Shown: positions 12,901-24,706 of the stretch, piece after piece
Position numbering within the stretch: the stretch's first letter is position 1
How the letters are laid out: each line of letters begins with the position of its first letter
From: Odontesthes bonariensis
Taxonomy: Eukaryota > Chordata > Actinopteri > Atheriniformes > Atherinopsidae
DNA: 64,000 bases
Direction: 5' to 3'
NCBI RefSeq assembly: GCF_027942865.1
Contig: NC_134521.1
Location: 21,330,449 to 21,394,448, forward strand
Program-made: the position numbers and the translations under genes
The notes under the pieces: model-generated
What the model was told of the DNA's origin: nothing
Seen by the model: the letters and a program-made list of their open reading frames with translations, nothing else
Database searches by the model: none

Positions 12901-15900
12901 AAATAAGTAAATAAATAAAAGAAAAGTGTTGAAATTGGTGCATTTGTGGAGGTTGTGGAGGACCCAAATGCAGAGCAGTGAGCTCGAGGCAACCTTAGAT
13001 GCAGCTGCCTGCTGCAGAAGCTCTGTACACGCTGTCTTTGCATATTGAGATTTTTCGGCGAGCTTTTTTCTGTAAAAAAAAAAGCACAGATTTCTGAAAT
13101 GTTTTTCTGTGCTGGTTTGGATGCTGGACTGCTGGGAGGACTTCTGCTTGTAACTCATTACATCTGTTATGATGTGGAACCATGGCAACAGGAAAGTTGT
13201 TAACCTGTTGGCGTGGCTAACGCAGCTTTCCTGGCGGATAAAACGGACGAGTTTGGAGCCCTGATGAGGACACAGCAGGAATATCAGGAAGAGACCTGGC
13301 TGCAGGAACAACTTTAACCCCTCTCTGCTGACTTATCTTCAAGCTGTTGACTTCCAGTATCAGCAGATACTCAGTATCAGCCGAACAGTTGCCAATCAAT
13401 ACTAAAATGAGACAGATATCTCTGTCTATATGTGGACCCATGATGAACGTTTGGCCCCTCAGCTCCCTTCTTATTGCTGTAATTTTTGGTCTAACTGAAA
13501 AGAAATTATTTTCCATCTTTTGTAACGTCATTCTGAGGCTGTTCCAGCACCAGATTCAATAATGTGGTAAATTATATGTGAGCGTGGTGTTCTGATGGCC
13601 CACCGGTGAACTTGCTGCAGGTTATTTCAGCTAAATACAAACTGTCTGTCTTCTTTTTATCTCTCTGTAGTCTGTTTGTGCAAGTACCCTTTTGTGTGTT
13701 CAGCTCATAGCATTTAAACTCTGAAATATTTGTACCCCAGAGGTAAATCTACTCTTCAACTAGCCTGATTTTCCTGAAAGTGAGTAAAAAAAAATGCTCA
13801 AAGTTTGATAAATTATGTGTTTAATCAGATTTTTCTTGGGTAATTCTGCCTGCAGGAGGAGGAGGAGCGTGGGAAGCGTCAGGTTTTGGTTCTCGGTCTG
13901 GACGGGGCCGGGAAGAGCAGCATGTTGCAGGGTTTGACCCCCGGGGAGCCGGCGGTGAAGAGAGGGCGATGTCGGCCCACCCGCGGCTTCAACTTCATGA
14001 GCCTCAATGCCCCCGCCTGCCAGCTCGACTTTCTGGAGAGTAAGACTCCTTTTATCCGTCCTAATCAAACACTGAGGGGCTCTGTGTGGATACCAGCGGA
14101 CATTTCTCTTTTATCAGACAGCCTGAGATGGAAAATAGAAAGAGCTTTAAACCCTCTGTTCAGCACAGCTGTCCCTTTGTTTTATGTTAACAATATTATT
14201 TCACATTAATAGCTTACTTATCAAAGATTAGTGTTTAGTTAAACTACATAAACCATCTCTAAAACTTGATTTAGGTATGTAAAGCTAAAAGAAAGTGTGT
14301 TTTACGGCATTACTTTTTAAAAATTGAAGAGTCACTAACCTCAACGATTAGTGATAAAATCAGTGATTCTGGTTATTTTTGCTCCGAGGAAATGGAAAAA
14401 GTAAAGAAACATTATTCCTTTTCTTTTTTCTCAGTGTTGAAGTTAAATGGTTAAAAGCACCACAGGACACAGGCTAACGGGACACAAAGCTGCCCACATT
14501 TCACTTTTTTGCCTTCCTTCCAGACTGTTAAGATTTATAAGTCTGACAAACCATTTTTTATTCATAGTCCAACATATAGAACATGTGAAATTTTGAAAGT
14601 GAGACGTTTTACAACAGTTTCACAAAGGTTTGATGTAAGCAACAAGTCTTAAAACAGTTGGGACATGAGTAGATCTGTCCCTAAATGTTCATCCAAATTT
14701 AGCTGAACAACAAGGGTTTAATTCATAAGAAAACCAGCTGTAATTTGGGAAATTACTACAGAAATGCCGATAGTAGCCATGCTAAATTGGGAGCAGAGAT
14801 TCAGAACTTGAGTTGTTTTTCTCCCTTTCCTAAAAGCCGACAGCATCCGTCACTGCCAAGACAGACAATATCACAAACTAATTGTCCTCCAAATTAACTG
14901 TTAATCTGTTGGAGAACCTCCAAAACTGCATCCATTTAATTTCACTCAAATAAGGACGAGGACATCCAATCACACGGGTCCTAAAAGGAGAGGAGGATGA
15001 TCCAGTTAGGCTGTGTTATATTCTCAGACAGACTCATAAATCCCACAAATTAGCGCTCCGCTGAAAGCCATGGCGCTGACCTAAAAATAACATCATGACT
15101 TTGCTCATCATTCAGTCAGCGGACGTGAACGCTGAGCATCAGAATGAGTTCCTGTGAAAGGATTCGGAGGAATGGGTCACGCTCGTTGGCTGATTTATTC
15201 ACAATCTGAGCCACTAATCTGTTTCTCATCTCTGTAAGAGGAACGTGTGTCGCCACCCACTCAGAGTACTTCAGTGGCTGGATGGTAAATGTCAGAGCAT
15301 TGTGTCGGAGGTGTTGATGAAGCCTGACAGGTGCTTTTGTGAAGTCCACTGAGGCAGTACAACTGCAAACCTGTAAACTCTAAATAAAAGAGGCAGATCG
15401 GTTCGGGTGAGGTGGTTTTGAGGTTTGAACAGTGAAGAGGAAGCAGAACTCTGTGTTTGGGCTGTAAGATTTCATCTTCCCTCTAACTGTTTGCACAACA
15501 TCTGCATTTTATTTAATTTATATCAGAAGAAATTGAATAAGAGAGACATCGAATGACAAACTGAAAGGGTGTAGTTACAGTTTATGTAACACCTACCCCT
15601 GATGCAACAATTAAATCAAGTACATCTTTAACATCTGATTTAAATACAGAATCAAGACGAAGGAAGAAAAAGATGAACTCTTTCTGTCTGGAGGATCTTC
15701 ACTCTAAACTTTTATCTCAAAACTGAATAATTCTGTTATTTCTACACAAGTTTCAGTGTGCTGCTCGTTTTAATTTGCTCAGGACAACAGTTCCAAACTT
15801 TAACCCCCGTAACGGATACACAACATTTCATATTGGTCCTAACCTTGGGTTGCTTCTGGATATTAAGCACTGACTGTCTCATAATAAGCTTTGTACATAT

Positions 15901-18900
15901 TTTTTTATTGTGATATCCTACTAAATCTTTCAATTTCAGTGTATTTAACGGATTGATGGATTTGTTGGCTCTCAATAGGGTTTGTTTATTATAATTCGTA
16001 AGGCTTTTTTGTAGTAAAACGATTGAGTTGATGTTTGTCACCTTTACACGGTAAGTCATATGTGAAAAAATGAGTTAATAATAGAAAATGCAGACTGATT
16101 TTGGGCATAAGAAGTCTGATTTTGCATTACGTTTAGCTTTTAACGTAATTTATATCCAATTTGCAGTTTAATTTGTAATCAACAATGACTCCCAAGAATT
16201 TGGTTTTAATTTCAACTTACTTTTTAAAAACTTTTCTTTGGTTATTAAGTGACTCATTTTTCCGAATATTATACATTTTGTTTTTGCAAGGTGAAGAGAT
16301 CATTTGCTCAAATCAAGCCATTGTTTTTCCCCACTACAAAAATAACAAGTTTCAGAAACTTGGAAAACAAATTTAAATCGTTAAAGCTGCCATCGGCAAC
16401 TTTTTTTTAGTCATATTAGCTTGAACTGTCATGGGATTCTGGAAGTAGAATATTAAATAGGCTGTTTAGGAAAAATCCCAAATTCTGTAGCTCCCTCTGA
16501 AGCCTGTAATCGTGCCTGCAAAAATCGAGCTCTCCCGGCTGTTTTTAACCAATCACGTTAGGTTTATTATTGATCTGTTATCTGAGCAGAACAGTCACCA
16601 ACCACGTCTTCCATGCTGAGCGTGAGTCTGCCCCCAGCTTGTGTGCGCGCACACTGGTGTGAACTCACGTGCACAACCTCGTCCACAGAGTTGGAGGGAC
16701 CTGAAAGTTGTATCAGTTCGAATTTTCCGACTTTAGACTCGGAATTTTGAAAACCTGCCGACGGCAGCTTTAACATATAATGAAAATAACAATGGTCCAA
16801 GTACCACACCCTGTGGTACACCACACATTACCTTTAATGAACCAGAATCTGCATTTTATCCTAATTTTCCTTTTTTAAAAAAAAAAATTAAGTTTTTCTT
16901 ACATGGAGAAACTCAAATAACAGTTGGCAAAAAACTTTTGCCTTTTTTGTATTGATGCCATTATCGCCCCTTTTCACTAACATAAATTGACCAAATAGAA
17001 CTAATATTGGTGGGTGTCTATGGCTCAAGATAGAGAGGTTAAACTCCAACTACTGTTTTTATTCCTAGCTTCTCCTGGTCTGCATGCTGAAGTGTCTCTG
17101 GGCAAGATAATGAGCCCCACTCTACCCTGTTATGTTAAAGTAGCAATAGACAATTTTGTCAGTCTGGGTTCAGGAGGAAGACACCCTCTCTAACTTCAAG
17201 ATGAACTTTCCTTTTTGATAAAGCTTATAGTTAGGGATGGCTCAGGTGACCCTGAAACATCCCATAGTTATGCTGCTATAGACCTAGACTGCTGGGAGGC
17301 CTCGTATGTCACACCTTTTCTCACTTTGCTCTCTTTTTTCCCTTGGTCATTAAGAGCTTTATATACGAGGTTACCCAATCCAGAGTAGCTACATGGTTAG
17401 ATAGTGAGTTTGCAATACTGTTTTACAGGACAGACCTACAGAAAGGACATCTGATTCACTTTGGAAAAACTACCTTTCAGATAACAGTGTTATGCTGATG
17501 TAGCACCGAGGTTACAAGTGGAAACATGAGCAGCCTTGAACATAATGTCAGAATGTGTCAAAGTTCAGTTTAGTTGAACTTTGGATGGTAATATCTGGCA
17601 TAAAGTCAGAGTAGCGTGCAGCTGTGAGGCCATGAAAATAAGTAATAAATGGCAGTACTAAAAATGAACGAAAACCATGTGCTGTGATGCACAGCAAGCC
17701 AACACACAGTCCAGGAAGAAAAGTTAACTTTGGCTGTCAGAACTCTTGGTGTGATCGGGAGGTTCGTAGAGCTGATGCAAAGACCTTCATCATCAGAGCT
17801 TAAAACATCCTCACACCCATATGACTCAGTGTCTGTTACGTGTGCATGTGTATCTAATGAGATGGCCTGCAGAGCGGCAAGACGAGCGTCCTGCTGAGCT
17901 CCCACTGACTCCCCAACACAAGCCGAGTGCCACCTTCAATTTCTGTATTGAATCAGGTGAGCGGGTACCAGGCCACATCAGCTTAAAGTTCATCACGGCC
18001 CAGTTTCCTAGCAACCCTCACTAATGAATTCATTCTGAGGCGGCGAGGACCTGGAGTCAAACCTGCCGAGCATCGCTGGTCACTGCAGGAGAAGTTGTGG
18101 GGAGTCAATGCCCTCGGACGCGATAAAACTTTCCCTCTGCCGATTTTGAACAAACGTGTCCTGTAACTGTGTTAGGAGCAGAAATGCTGCAGAATGCTTT
18201 GAAATGCGTCCCCTGGGGTGGGGTGGGGTGGGGGGGGGGGGGATGGGGGGGGGGGGGGTGGATTTTACCTCATGAAGGAATTTTATATTCAATCAATCCA
18301 CACCAGCCCTCACATCTTATCCCCTGATGTTTAAAACATGAAGGAGTTGCTGCAGTTTTTTTGTAAACATGTCCTCAAATGCACTGAGTTCTTCCAAAAA
18401 AACAAGAATAATGCATGTGAGTGTAAGGAACAACAAAGTCGATCAAACACTTCAATACTGATGTTTTTTTCCCCGATTACTGAACGCAGTCTGCTCCAGA
18501 GAGTAAGAAAAACAACAGATTTAATAAAGAAAGAGGAGCTACTCTATTATATTTCCCTCTGAGCCATGCTTACATAACATGTCTGGAGGCAACAAGATGG
18601 AAAAAAATGAATTGGTCTAATTTGGCCTGGTGGGAAATGTGGATATGAATGACGTCAAAGTGCTGCTTTGGCTTGTTTTGTTCCTCACTGAAAGGCAGAT
18701 CTAATTTGGTACGACAGACATATGAAATGAATCTGTGGCCAATTTGTTTAAAGGAGCTGATCTGACTCTGCCTCTGTCCTTTTGTTCATTAAACTCAGAG
18801 TGCTCACAGAGAGCAGACTGAGGTGGTCTGTTCACACTTACAAAATAAGATCTGTTATTTTGGGCTAACAGGCAGTTTGGGGCGTTTCAACTGAATAAAA

Positions 18901-21867
18901 TCTCCCTCCTTTGTTATTAAACCCTCATTTAAGTGTGAAAACCTCCTGCTGAGGATAAGTGCCATGCCCACGTAGAGCCTGTTTCCTGTGCAGAGACTGA
19001 AATCCAAAGGTTGTGTCATGATCATCTGATCCGTTTTTTGTGCATGAGCAAGGAATAAAAAAGAAAAAAAAGAGCCTGTCCTCCTCAAGAGGTTTTAGGA
19101 CTTAATAATTTGTCTTTTACAGCCTTTCTAGTGAAGCATTTCTGTGAAGAATAAAGAATTAACTTGTGTGTTTTCTGCTTTGCAGTCGGTGGCGGTGAGG
19201 ATCTGCGGCGCTACTGGTTGGACTACCTGAAGAGGACTCATGTTCTGGTGTATGTGGTGGACTCCTCTGACAGGAGCCGCCTCCCAGCGGCTAAGGATGA
19301 GCTGCACCGCCTCCTGAGGGTGGAGCCTCAGCTGCCTGTGGTCGTCCTGGGAAACAAACAGGTAAAGCAGGCGTCTGTTTTGCTGTTTTAGATGTTTCCG
19401 TCCATTCCAGAAAGACATTGAATTCCATTTTTTGCGTACTGTATGAAAATTAAACAAAAAAGTGTTAATGTCAATTGATTATATAATCTGATTTAGTTTT
19501 CTAATTGACCAGTAGATCACATGAGAATTAAGTGAGAGAGAGAGAGTTCACTCATTAAGACACTGATAAATTATCTTAGAGAAGCAATTGTTGCTGCCCA
19601 TCAATCTGGGAAGGGTTATAAGGCCATTTCCAAAAGATAATTCACAAGTGGAAAACATTCGAGACAGCTGTCAATCTTCCCAGGAGTGGACGTCCCAGCA
19701 AGTTCACTCCAAGGTCAAAAACCCAAGAGCTTCATCTCAGACTCTGCAGGCCTCAGGTAGCTTGTTAAATGTTAAAGTTCATGACAGCAAAATTAGAAAA
19801 AGACTGAACATGTATGGCTTTTTTGAAAGGGTTTCAGGAGAAAGCCTCTTCTCTCTAAAAAGAACATGGCAGCACAGCTCGGGTTTGTAAAGTTACATCT
19901 GAACAAACCACAAGACTTCTGGAACAATGTCCTTTGGACAGAGCAGACCAAAGTGGAGATGTTTGCTCATAATGCACAGCAGCATGTTTGGAGAAAACCA
20001 AACACAGCACATCAGCACAAACACCTCATACAAGCTGTCAAGCACGGTGGTGGAGGGCTGATGGTTTGGGCTTGTTCTGCAGCCACAGGACCTGGACACC
20101 TTGCAGCCAGTGAGTCCACCATGAACTCCTCTGTTTACCAAAGTGTTCTAGAGTCAAATGTGAGGCCATGTGACTGTTTTTGTTCAATAAATATAACACG
20201 TGTGATGTGCCATGTGTTGCCACCTGATTTTAAGACTTGGTAAGAACCAGATGTGTTTTCTATGTTCCGTTCGATAAAACCTTAGAAATGACAGAGTGTT
20301 TGGATCCCTCTCAGGTGGTCATTTTCGTGTAAAAGTACAGAACCGAGCTGGCACGTGTCATTCCCCTCATTCATCCAGCGGAGATGATCCATCACACTCT
20401 TGAAACTTGTCTACATTTCCTGCTCGGCTCATTTTTCCTCACACCGTGCAGTACTCGTGGAATTATGCATGACCCTCGAAGGGAAAGAAGGAATATTTGT
20501 CACAGTCGGACAGTCGGAGCTGTGGGGGACTTGTAATATGAGCGATAGGAGAATAATTTAATTCTAAATCAAACCGCAGAAATGATTTGTAATGTTTCAG
20601 AGCCGCCACAGTCCAGTTAGCTCATGCAGAATGTCTTTGTTAAAACATCAGGCGGCTCTACAGGTGTGGCTATAAAACACTATTTCTTCTCTTCTTTAAT
20701 CTGTGGAATTGATTAGGTAACTGAAATGGATCAAACAGAATATGTACCGCAGACTTCTCATACATCTTGGCATGAAAGTTAAACTCAAGTACGTTATATT
20801 TTATCTGTCAGGTGGTACTTGTAAGCTTTGAAGTGACACTTGAAAATACAGCAAGTGTGGTTTTGGTGAGCTGGAGACAAGATCAAGAAGTCAAAGCGTT
20901 AAGACTTGGCAATGACACACTCAAGTTTTACCACATTATGCTGAAAATGGGCTCCGCAGCTCATTCTGTGAGCCAACATCGGCTATAAAACTGTGAAAAG
21001 GAAACGAAGGCTGCAAATTGAAACTATTGTGTTGAAAATTAGGGATGTGGGATCACAAGATACTAAAGAAACACGGAGCAGCAAATGCCTTAAAAATGGC
21101 TGCCTGATTAGTATTAAAATGAATTTATTCAGCTAAAAACAACAGCGTTTTGCTCAATAAAATAACCGGCATCACGACTAAAGCCTTGACCCTGTGCTGC
21201 GGTCATGATTCAGTGTCAATAAAATAATGATGTCTTCAGAGGAAGAGCTCCTTAGGCTCTATAAATAGAGCTCTCTTCTCTGCCTCTGCATTGGCCATGT
21301 TTAAGTACAAAGGATCCAACAGAACCTGTGTGTTGGTTCACAGGAACGAGGCGGACATCTGTTGTCTCTCCTGGTTTGAGTGGTTCGTGTAGGAGGGCAG
21401 CATTACACTCACTGTCTCCACATAGATGAATTTTTAAAAGCTGAAATCACCGTTTAAAAACCACGACTTGTGGTCATTTGCTATGACAAACTATGAAAAC
21501 AATTTTCATGAAACTGACCGTACCGTCCACATAGCTTCCACTTATTTTGGAAATTGAAAATCAGTGGTGCAAAAAATAATTACAAGGAAGTACTAGGAAG
21601 AACGAAAATGAAAGAAACAAAAAGATTATAAATGGTTTGTCCTTGAAAAACAGTAATTTCTTGTCTTTTTAACCTGTTTGTTGCTCTCTGCAGGATAAGC
21701 CGAATGCTGTGAGCGTGTCAGAGCTCCATGAAGCATTGTCTCTGGATGCTGTGCCTGAGGATAGGAAGCTGTTCCTCTTGGCTGCCCAGTTGGGCTCTGA
21801 GGGAGCTCTGAGGAAGTCTTGCCAGGGCCTGGACACCGTCAGGGACCTCCTGCTCCAGCTCGTCTGA
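8813..21867 (+). CDS. arl10: ADP-ribosylation factor-like protein 10, complete four-exon gene
   Basis: Joining 8813-8950, 13856-14039, 19186-19361 and 21694-21867 gives one 223-codon frame with consistent phases (0, 1, 0) and canonical junctions. ARL10 is a poorly studied ARF-like small GTPase with an N-terminal membrane anchor instead of the usual ARF myristoyl helix; human ARL10 is slightly longer (about 244 residues as I recall). Residues 4-30 are hydrophobic (membrane anchor), then an acidic run EEEE at 47-50. P-loop GLDGAGKS is 60-67, switch I PTRGFNF is 87-93, the switch II region EIGGGED is 107-113, and NKQD is 164-167. Switch II lacks the usual aspartate and glutamine of DxGGQ; human ARL10 is also atypical there. 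It is convergent with nop16, matching the human arrangement. Introns are loaded with old transposons but all splice sites look intact. Confidence 0.93.
9090..9480 (+). repeat. GATGA/GATGAAG-rich degenerate tandem region
   Basis: Words such as gatgaag, gatgatg and gtgatg recur irregularly across about 390 bp, followed by poly-A near 9560-9580. This looks like an expanded and decayed microsatellite. Confidence 0.5.
9583..10622 (+). mobile_element. Decayed, internally deleted Tc1/mariner-type transposon
   Basis: Both ends carry inner-terminal sequence of a widespread fish element: 'aaaaagttgggaagctgtgtaaaa' near 9605-9625 on the left and the inverted 'gtttccaacttatttcacc' near 10601-10620 on the right, with matching subterminal 'tatgagctcatcttgaatctgacg' and 'caattaaattcaagatgagcaa'. 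The middle is much shorter than a full transposase. A 33-base A run (9909-9941) lies inside. Confidence 0.72.
10165..10480 (+). pseudogene. Tc1/mariner transposase C-terminal relic
   Basis: Frames around 10165-10480 retain scattered transposase words: QDNVKPH (the second catalytic-aspartate block), then EQLQSYIRQEWDNIPL and VQQLVSSVPRCLQTDVKRRG near the C-terminus, in different frames. These resemble the Tc1 tail that reads 'W..IP...LV.SMPRR...V...G'. Frameshifts and missing N-terminal and central parts make it non-functional. Confidence 0.68.
11006..11110 (-). repeat. LINE 3'-end-like fragment
   Basis: The plus strand reads 'tctttattgggcaggtatgtgcacacatacaatgaat', the reverse of a 3' untranslated end common in teleost LINEs (...attccttgtatgtgcacatac...caataaag). 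Family assignment is from memory and uncertain. Confidence 0.4.
12826..12930 (-). repeat. LINE 3'-end-like fragment
   Basis: The plus strand reads 'gattcgactttattgtcattgaaaggtgcaggacttgtacaacgaaatt'. Its complement ends in 'acaatgacaataaagtcgaatc', a tail found on many fish non-LTR elements. No coding part is attached. Confidence 0.45.
13856..14039 (+). CDS. arl10: arl10 exon 2 (P-loop and switch I)
   Basis: Starts after TGCAG with GAG GAG GAG GAG CGT and codes RQVLVLGLDGAGKSSMLQG, then PTRGFNF. Ends GAGA|GTAAGA in phase 1; the leftover A joins TC of exon 3 to make isoleucine. Phase and motif order match ARF-family genes. Confidence 0.94.
15742..16860 (-). pseudogene. Degenerate LINE (L2/CR1-like) ORF2 C-terminal fragment
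   Basis: On the minus strand, 16860-16770 keeps the reverse-transcriptase block GVPQGVVLGPLLFSLYV. After the nested element (16385-16769) the frame resumes with decayed sequence, and 16059-15742 keeps a C-terminal stretch that includes LVGYHNKKICTKLI and GVKVWNCCPEQIKTSSTLKL. Such 'VKxWNxxPxxIKxSxSLKxF' ends are common in fish L2-like LINEs. Stops and frameshifts are present. Confidence 0.7.
16385..16769. mobile_element. TTAA-flanked miniature transposon inside a LINE relic
   Basis: Ends agctgccatcggca and its near-perfect inverse tgccgacggcagct (one mismatch in 14), each abutting TTAA (16381-16384 and 16770-16773). Removing the element and one TTAA rejoins the LINE so that the reverse-transcriptase frame reads through Y-V-N-D, which supports TTAA as the duplicated target. 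385 bp, no coding capacity. Confidence 0.85.
18212..18261 (+). repeat. G-rich tract, potential G-quadruplex
   Basis: ggggtggggtggggtgg is followed by G runs interrupted by single a or t. More than four G runs of at least four bases are closely spaced, enough for a G-quadruplex on the plus (transcribed RNA-like) strand inside arl10 intron 2. Confidence 0.7.
19186..19361 (+). CDS. arl10: arl10 exon 3 (switch II region to NKQ)
   Basis: Acceptor TTTGCAG, donor ACAG|GTAAAG. Codes GGGEDLRRYWLDYLKRTHVL, VVDSSDRSRL and VVVLGNKQ. The D of NKQD is the first codon of exon 4. Phase 1 in, phase 0 out. Confidence 0.94.
19362..21693 (+). other. arl10 intron 3
   Basis: Holds one degenerate Tc1 copy (about 19545-20175). 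The rest (20240-21690) is AT-rich sequence with no recognised element or exon. Confidence 0.75.
19545..20175 (+). pseudogene. Tc1-type transposase pseudogene in arl10 intron 3
   Basis: Decayed helix-turn-helix part in one frame (SSQEWTSQQVHSKVKNPRAS, near 19672-19730), then from about 19866 a frame with KPQDFWNNVLWTEQTKVEMF and HGGGGLMVWACSAATGPGHL. These are the first catalytic-aspartate neighbourhood (here TEQ in place of SDE) and the GGG-MVW block of Tc1 transposases. Frameshifts separate the parts, and the C-terminal catalytic region is missing after about 20160. A close relative lies inverted at 60110-61010. Confidence 0.85.
21694..21867 (+). CDS. arl10: arl10 exon 4 (C-terminus, stop)
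   Basis: Acceptor CTCTGCAG, then GAT AAG CCG; 57 codons and TGA at 21865-21867. Codes DKPNAVSVSELHEALSL, RKLFLLAAQLGSEG and ends VRDLLLQLV. FLLAA is the G5-like block of ARL proteins. Confidence 0.93.
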   Translation, partial: DKPNAVSVSELHEALSLDAVPEDRKLFLLAAQLGSEGALRKSCQGLDTVRDLLLQLV

Positions 21868-23872
21868 TTTCATGTCCTCCCACGAAGCAGAACTGCGGGA
21901 TGGCTCAAGGACATCATCCTCCTCTACCTTCTTCTTGTTTAAACTCAGGATTATTCAAGCAGAGGAGGTCATGATGAAGATTGCAGGAGCCGAGGCAAAA
22001 GAGATTAAAAAGGTGCCCAAAGGGAGAGCTATGGACTTGTGTTGTTTTACTCATCGGAGAAAATGAGCATGAGGACAGACGGTGGGACAGCAGGACAAGG
22101 GATTGACTCAAAGCAACAGTCTCCTTCTCCCGCCAGTGACTCATACTTGTCTAAATGTCAACATGTTACAGGTTAATTCAAGCATGTAGGTTACGCTGTA
22201 TATAACAAGTGCACTGTAACATGACATGTTTACAGACGCATACTCAGATTTATGTTTAATTTCCTGTTTTATGTAGCAAATATGTATGACAAGATCAAAC
22301 GAGCCAGCAGATCAAAGCCGGCGGAGTTCTGAGACAGCACCGTTTTTTTCTGAATTAATTTCCTTGGCTTTAAGAGGATATTTGTTGATTTCTGTTCTGA
22401 GGGATGTATTTGATATAGTCTGATTGTTTTTGTGGGAATTAAATGGAGTTCTGTGTCATTTTGAACAACTGGGTTATTCGTTCTCACATTGATTTTGTCA
22501 GGTTGTGGGATAACATTTTAACACTTTTCTGTGAAACTGTCAGCATTTCAAGCTTCATTCAAGAGAGAACAGCTCCTCTTTGGTTATGTTTTGAGTAGCT
22601 TTCACTCATTATACTAATATAATACATATAATTTCCCCAGGATGAGATAAATAAAATAAACACATGCACAATATCAGTTAGAACAGAGCTATTTAAAAAC
22701 ACAATAAGAAGCCAAATAAGGACAAGAATTGTAACAATAAAGAAAGCTTCACAGAAACACTTGCTAAACACAAGCTATTTTTTGAAAAACTTAAACTAGG
22801 GTGATTAAAAGCACAGGGTACCCTCACTAGTTTGTTAAAAAGACAACTGTCATTGTGTATTTGAGGTGTACTTATAATATAAAATTTTATCTACATATTT
22901 TAGTGAAAGTCATGGTATGTATTACTTCAATGCATTTCTTTAGCAGCTGCGCATCAAAAGATATAATACTTATACAAAGAAATGTCTTTAAAGGGAACCA
23001 ATGGTGAATTTGTATTGTTCTACCATGTTCATAACATTTTATTTTAAAACAAGATTAGGAATAACCAGTTTAACTCGATTTTATGAATTAAAAGGTGTAT
23101 GTTTTTTTTCTTTTATAGGCATCTAAAAAGGTGCTAAAATATGGTGCACTAAAACAATTGTTCATAGTTTTCATGTGAACATGTTGTTTCATGTCCATGT
23201 TTTGTTTTCTTGCATTTGTAGTGAACTGAATGTAGTGCTGGTTAGTGTTTGGCGGTTCAAATGTCACTAAATATATAGAGATTTGGTAGATTATTATCAT
23301 TAAGATACACCAGATTTGATAACACAGCAATAAATAAGTAAATAAATACATTTTAACAAAATTCCTACTAAAAACGCTAGCTTAAACAAGCTAACGCTAG
23401 CTTTTTGCTTTACAGAAACAAATGGAACTGTAATTCACCAACAGTGGTGTCAGTTTGGAATATGAACATTTTGACCAGATTATTATATACTTAATGGTGA
23501 GGTTCGTTTGTACATATCCTGATATTTATCTTTCAGCTCCTTTTAATGTTTTGGACTTTGTCAGTGTCCTTTTAAAATACTGAGAGAGTTTACATCCCAG
23601 TTTTGAAGTCTTCCCTGACTGTGATTATTATCATCATCCATGATATCCACAGCCAGATTTATGGATGAGTACAGAAATGTGTCTTTAGCTATACCATAGA
23701 ATTATGCATGTAGCTTAAGTGAAATTAAATTTGTGAGGTTATTATTATGTAAGATGTATACTTTTAGAGGTTAATATTGTGCTAGCTAGACATGTTACTA
23801 GATTAATCTCATTGCAATTCTTGATTATTTTCCTTTGAGATAAAAACAAACAAACAACTAACTTCTGTTTAA

Positions 23873-24706
23873 AGGGACATTATGTAATTTCTTCCCCCAT
23901 CCAGTTGTGCAATTTTATTTTGCAAAGTCGAATGAATTTGATCTCTAGCGCCTCGCGTTTTCAAATGTGCGTTGCAACTTCTTGAACTACGGCAGGCGGT
24001 GTCAAGATTCAAGAAGCTATGGCTTCAGACTCAAGGTCCATACAAACAAAAAGACATCAAGACACACAGTAGAAAGGATTACATAACACACATACAACAA
24101 CACTATAAATACAGATGACAGATAACATGTCAGATAACATAAGTTGACATAGCCTTTAGTGTGCAAATCATATTCCGGGAGTTACCGGAAGTGACGTTGA
24201 CGCAGCGGTAGCGTTAGCAGCAATGTGTAGTTGCTACCTGGATGTTCTTTTAAATAAACTCCCGGTAAACTTACAAACTTTCTAATACCTCGTTTTGTGA
24301 GTTAAGAGCCTATGTGTACTACGGCAGAAGTTTGGTAACAATCAATGCATTATTAGTGGGATCATTTACGAGATAAAATCTATTTACCATTAGCGCCAGT
24401 AATAAGCCATTCGGCGAACGTGACGTCAAAATGACGTCATTTCCGCTTGCAGGCCTGGCGTTGGGGAAAATGCGATTCGAAGTGCTTTTTGTCCCTCTCG
24501 GCACTTCGTCGTTTTTCATATACCGGAAGGACATGGCAGCCTCCATAGAGCTTGCCCGCTCTATGTAGGTACAGACAAGTTATTCTTCACTCAGGAGGAT
24601 AATTGAGATTTTTGACAGAGATCATTTTACACCAATGAGGACTAATTTATGAATGAATATGTTGATTTGAGCTAATAAATGACTTAATTTATTACATAGT
24701 GTCCCT
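23873..24706. mobile_element. TTAA-flanked transposon, 834 bp
   Basis: Ends agggacattatgtaat and inverse attacatagtgtccct (one mismatch in 16), abutting TTAA at 23869-23872 and 24707-24710. The interior (about 24180-24340) holds ccggaagtgacgttgacgc and a tgtgtactacggcagaagtttgg segment that recurs, diverged, in the element at 33350-33830. Short AGGGACA ends with TTAA fit Kolobok/T2-type elements. Non-coding. Confidence 0.83.

Larger units (their letters stand above)
8951..13855 (+). other. arl10 intron 1
   Basis: Bounded by GTGAGA and a CTGCAG acceptor. Contents: a GATGA-rich degenerate repeat (9090-9480), a decayed Tc1/mariner element (9583-10622), T-rich and A-rich stretches rich in gttttag-type words (10630-10990 and 11410-11820), and two LINE 3'-end-like fragments near 11006 and 12826. 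No further exon was seen. Confidence 0.8.
14040..19185 (+). other. arl10 intron 2
   Basis: Contains a minus-strand LINE relic with a nested TTAA element (15742-16860) and a G-rich tract (18212-18261). The stretches 14050-15740 and 16870-18200 show no exon or repeat I can name. Confidence 0.75.

Noticed and set aside
22984..23004. tttaaagggaaccaatggtg as a possible TTAA-element end
   Set aside because: No inverted counterpart seen in the following 2 kb.
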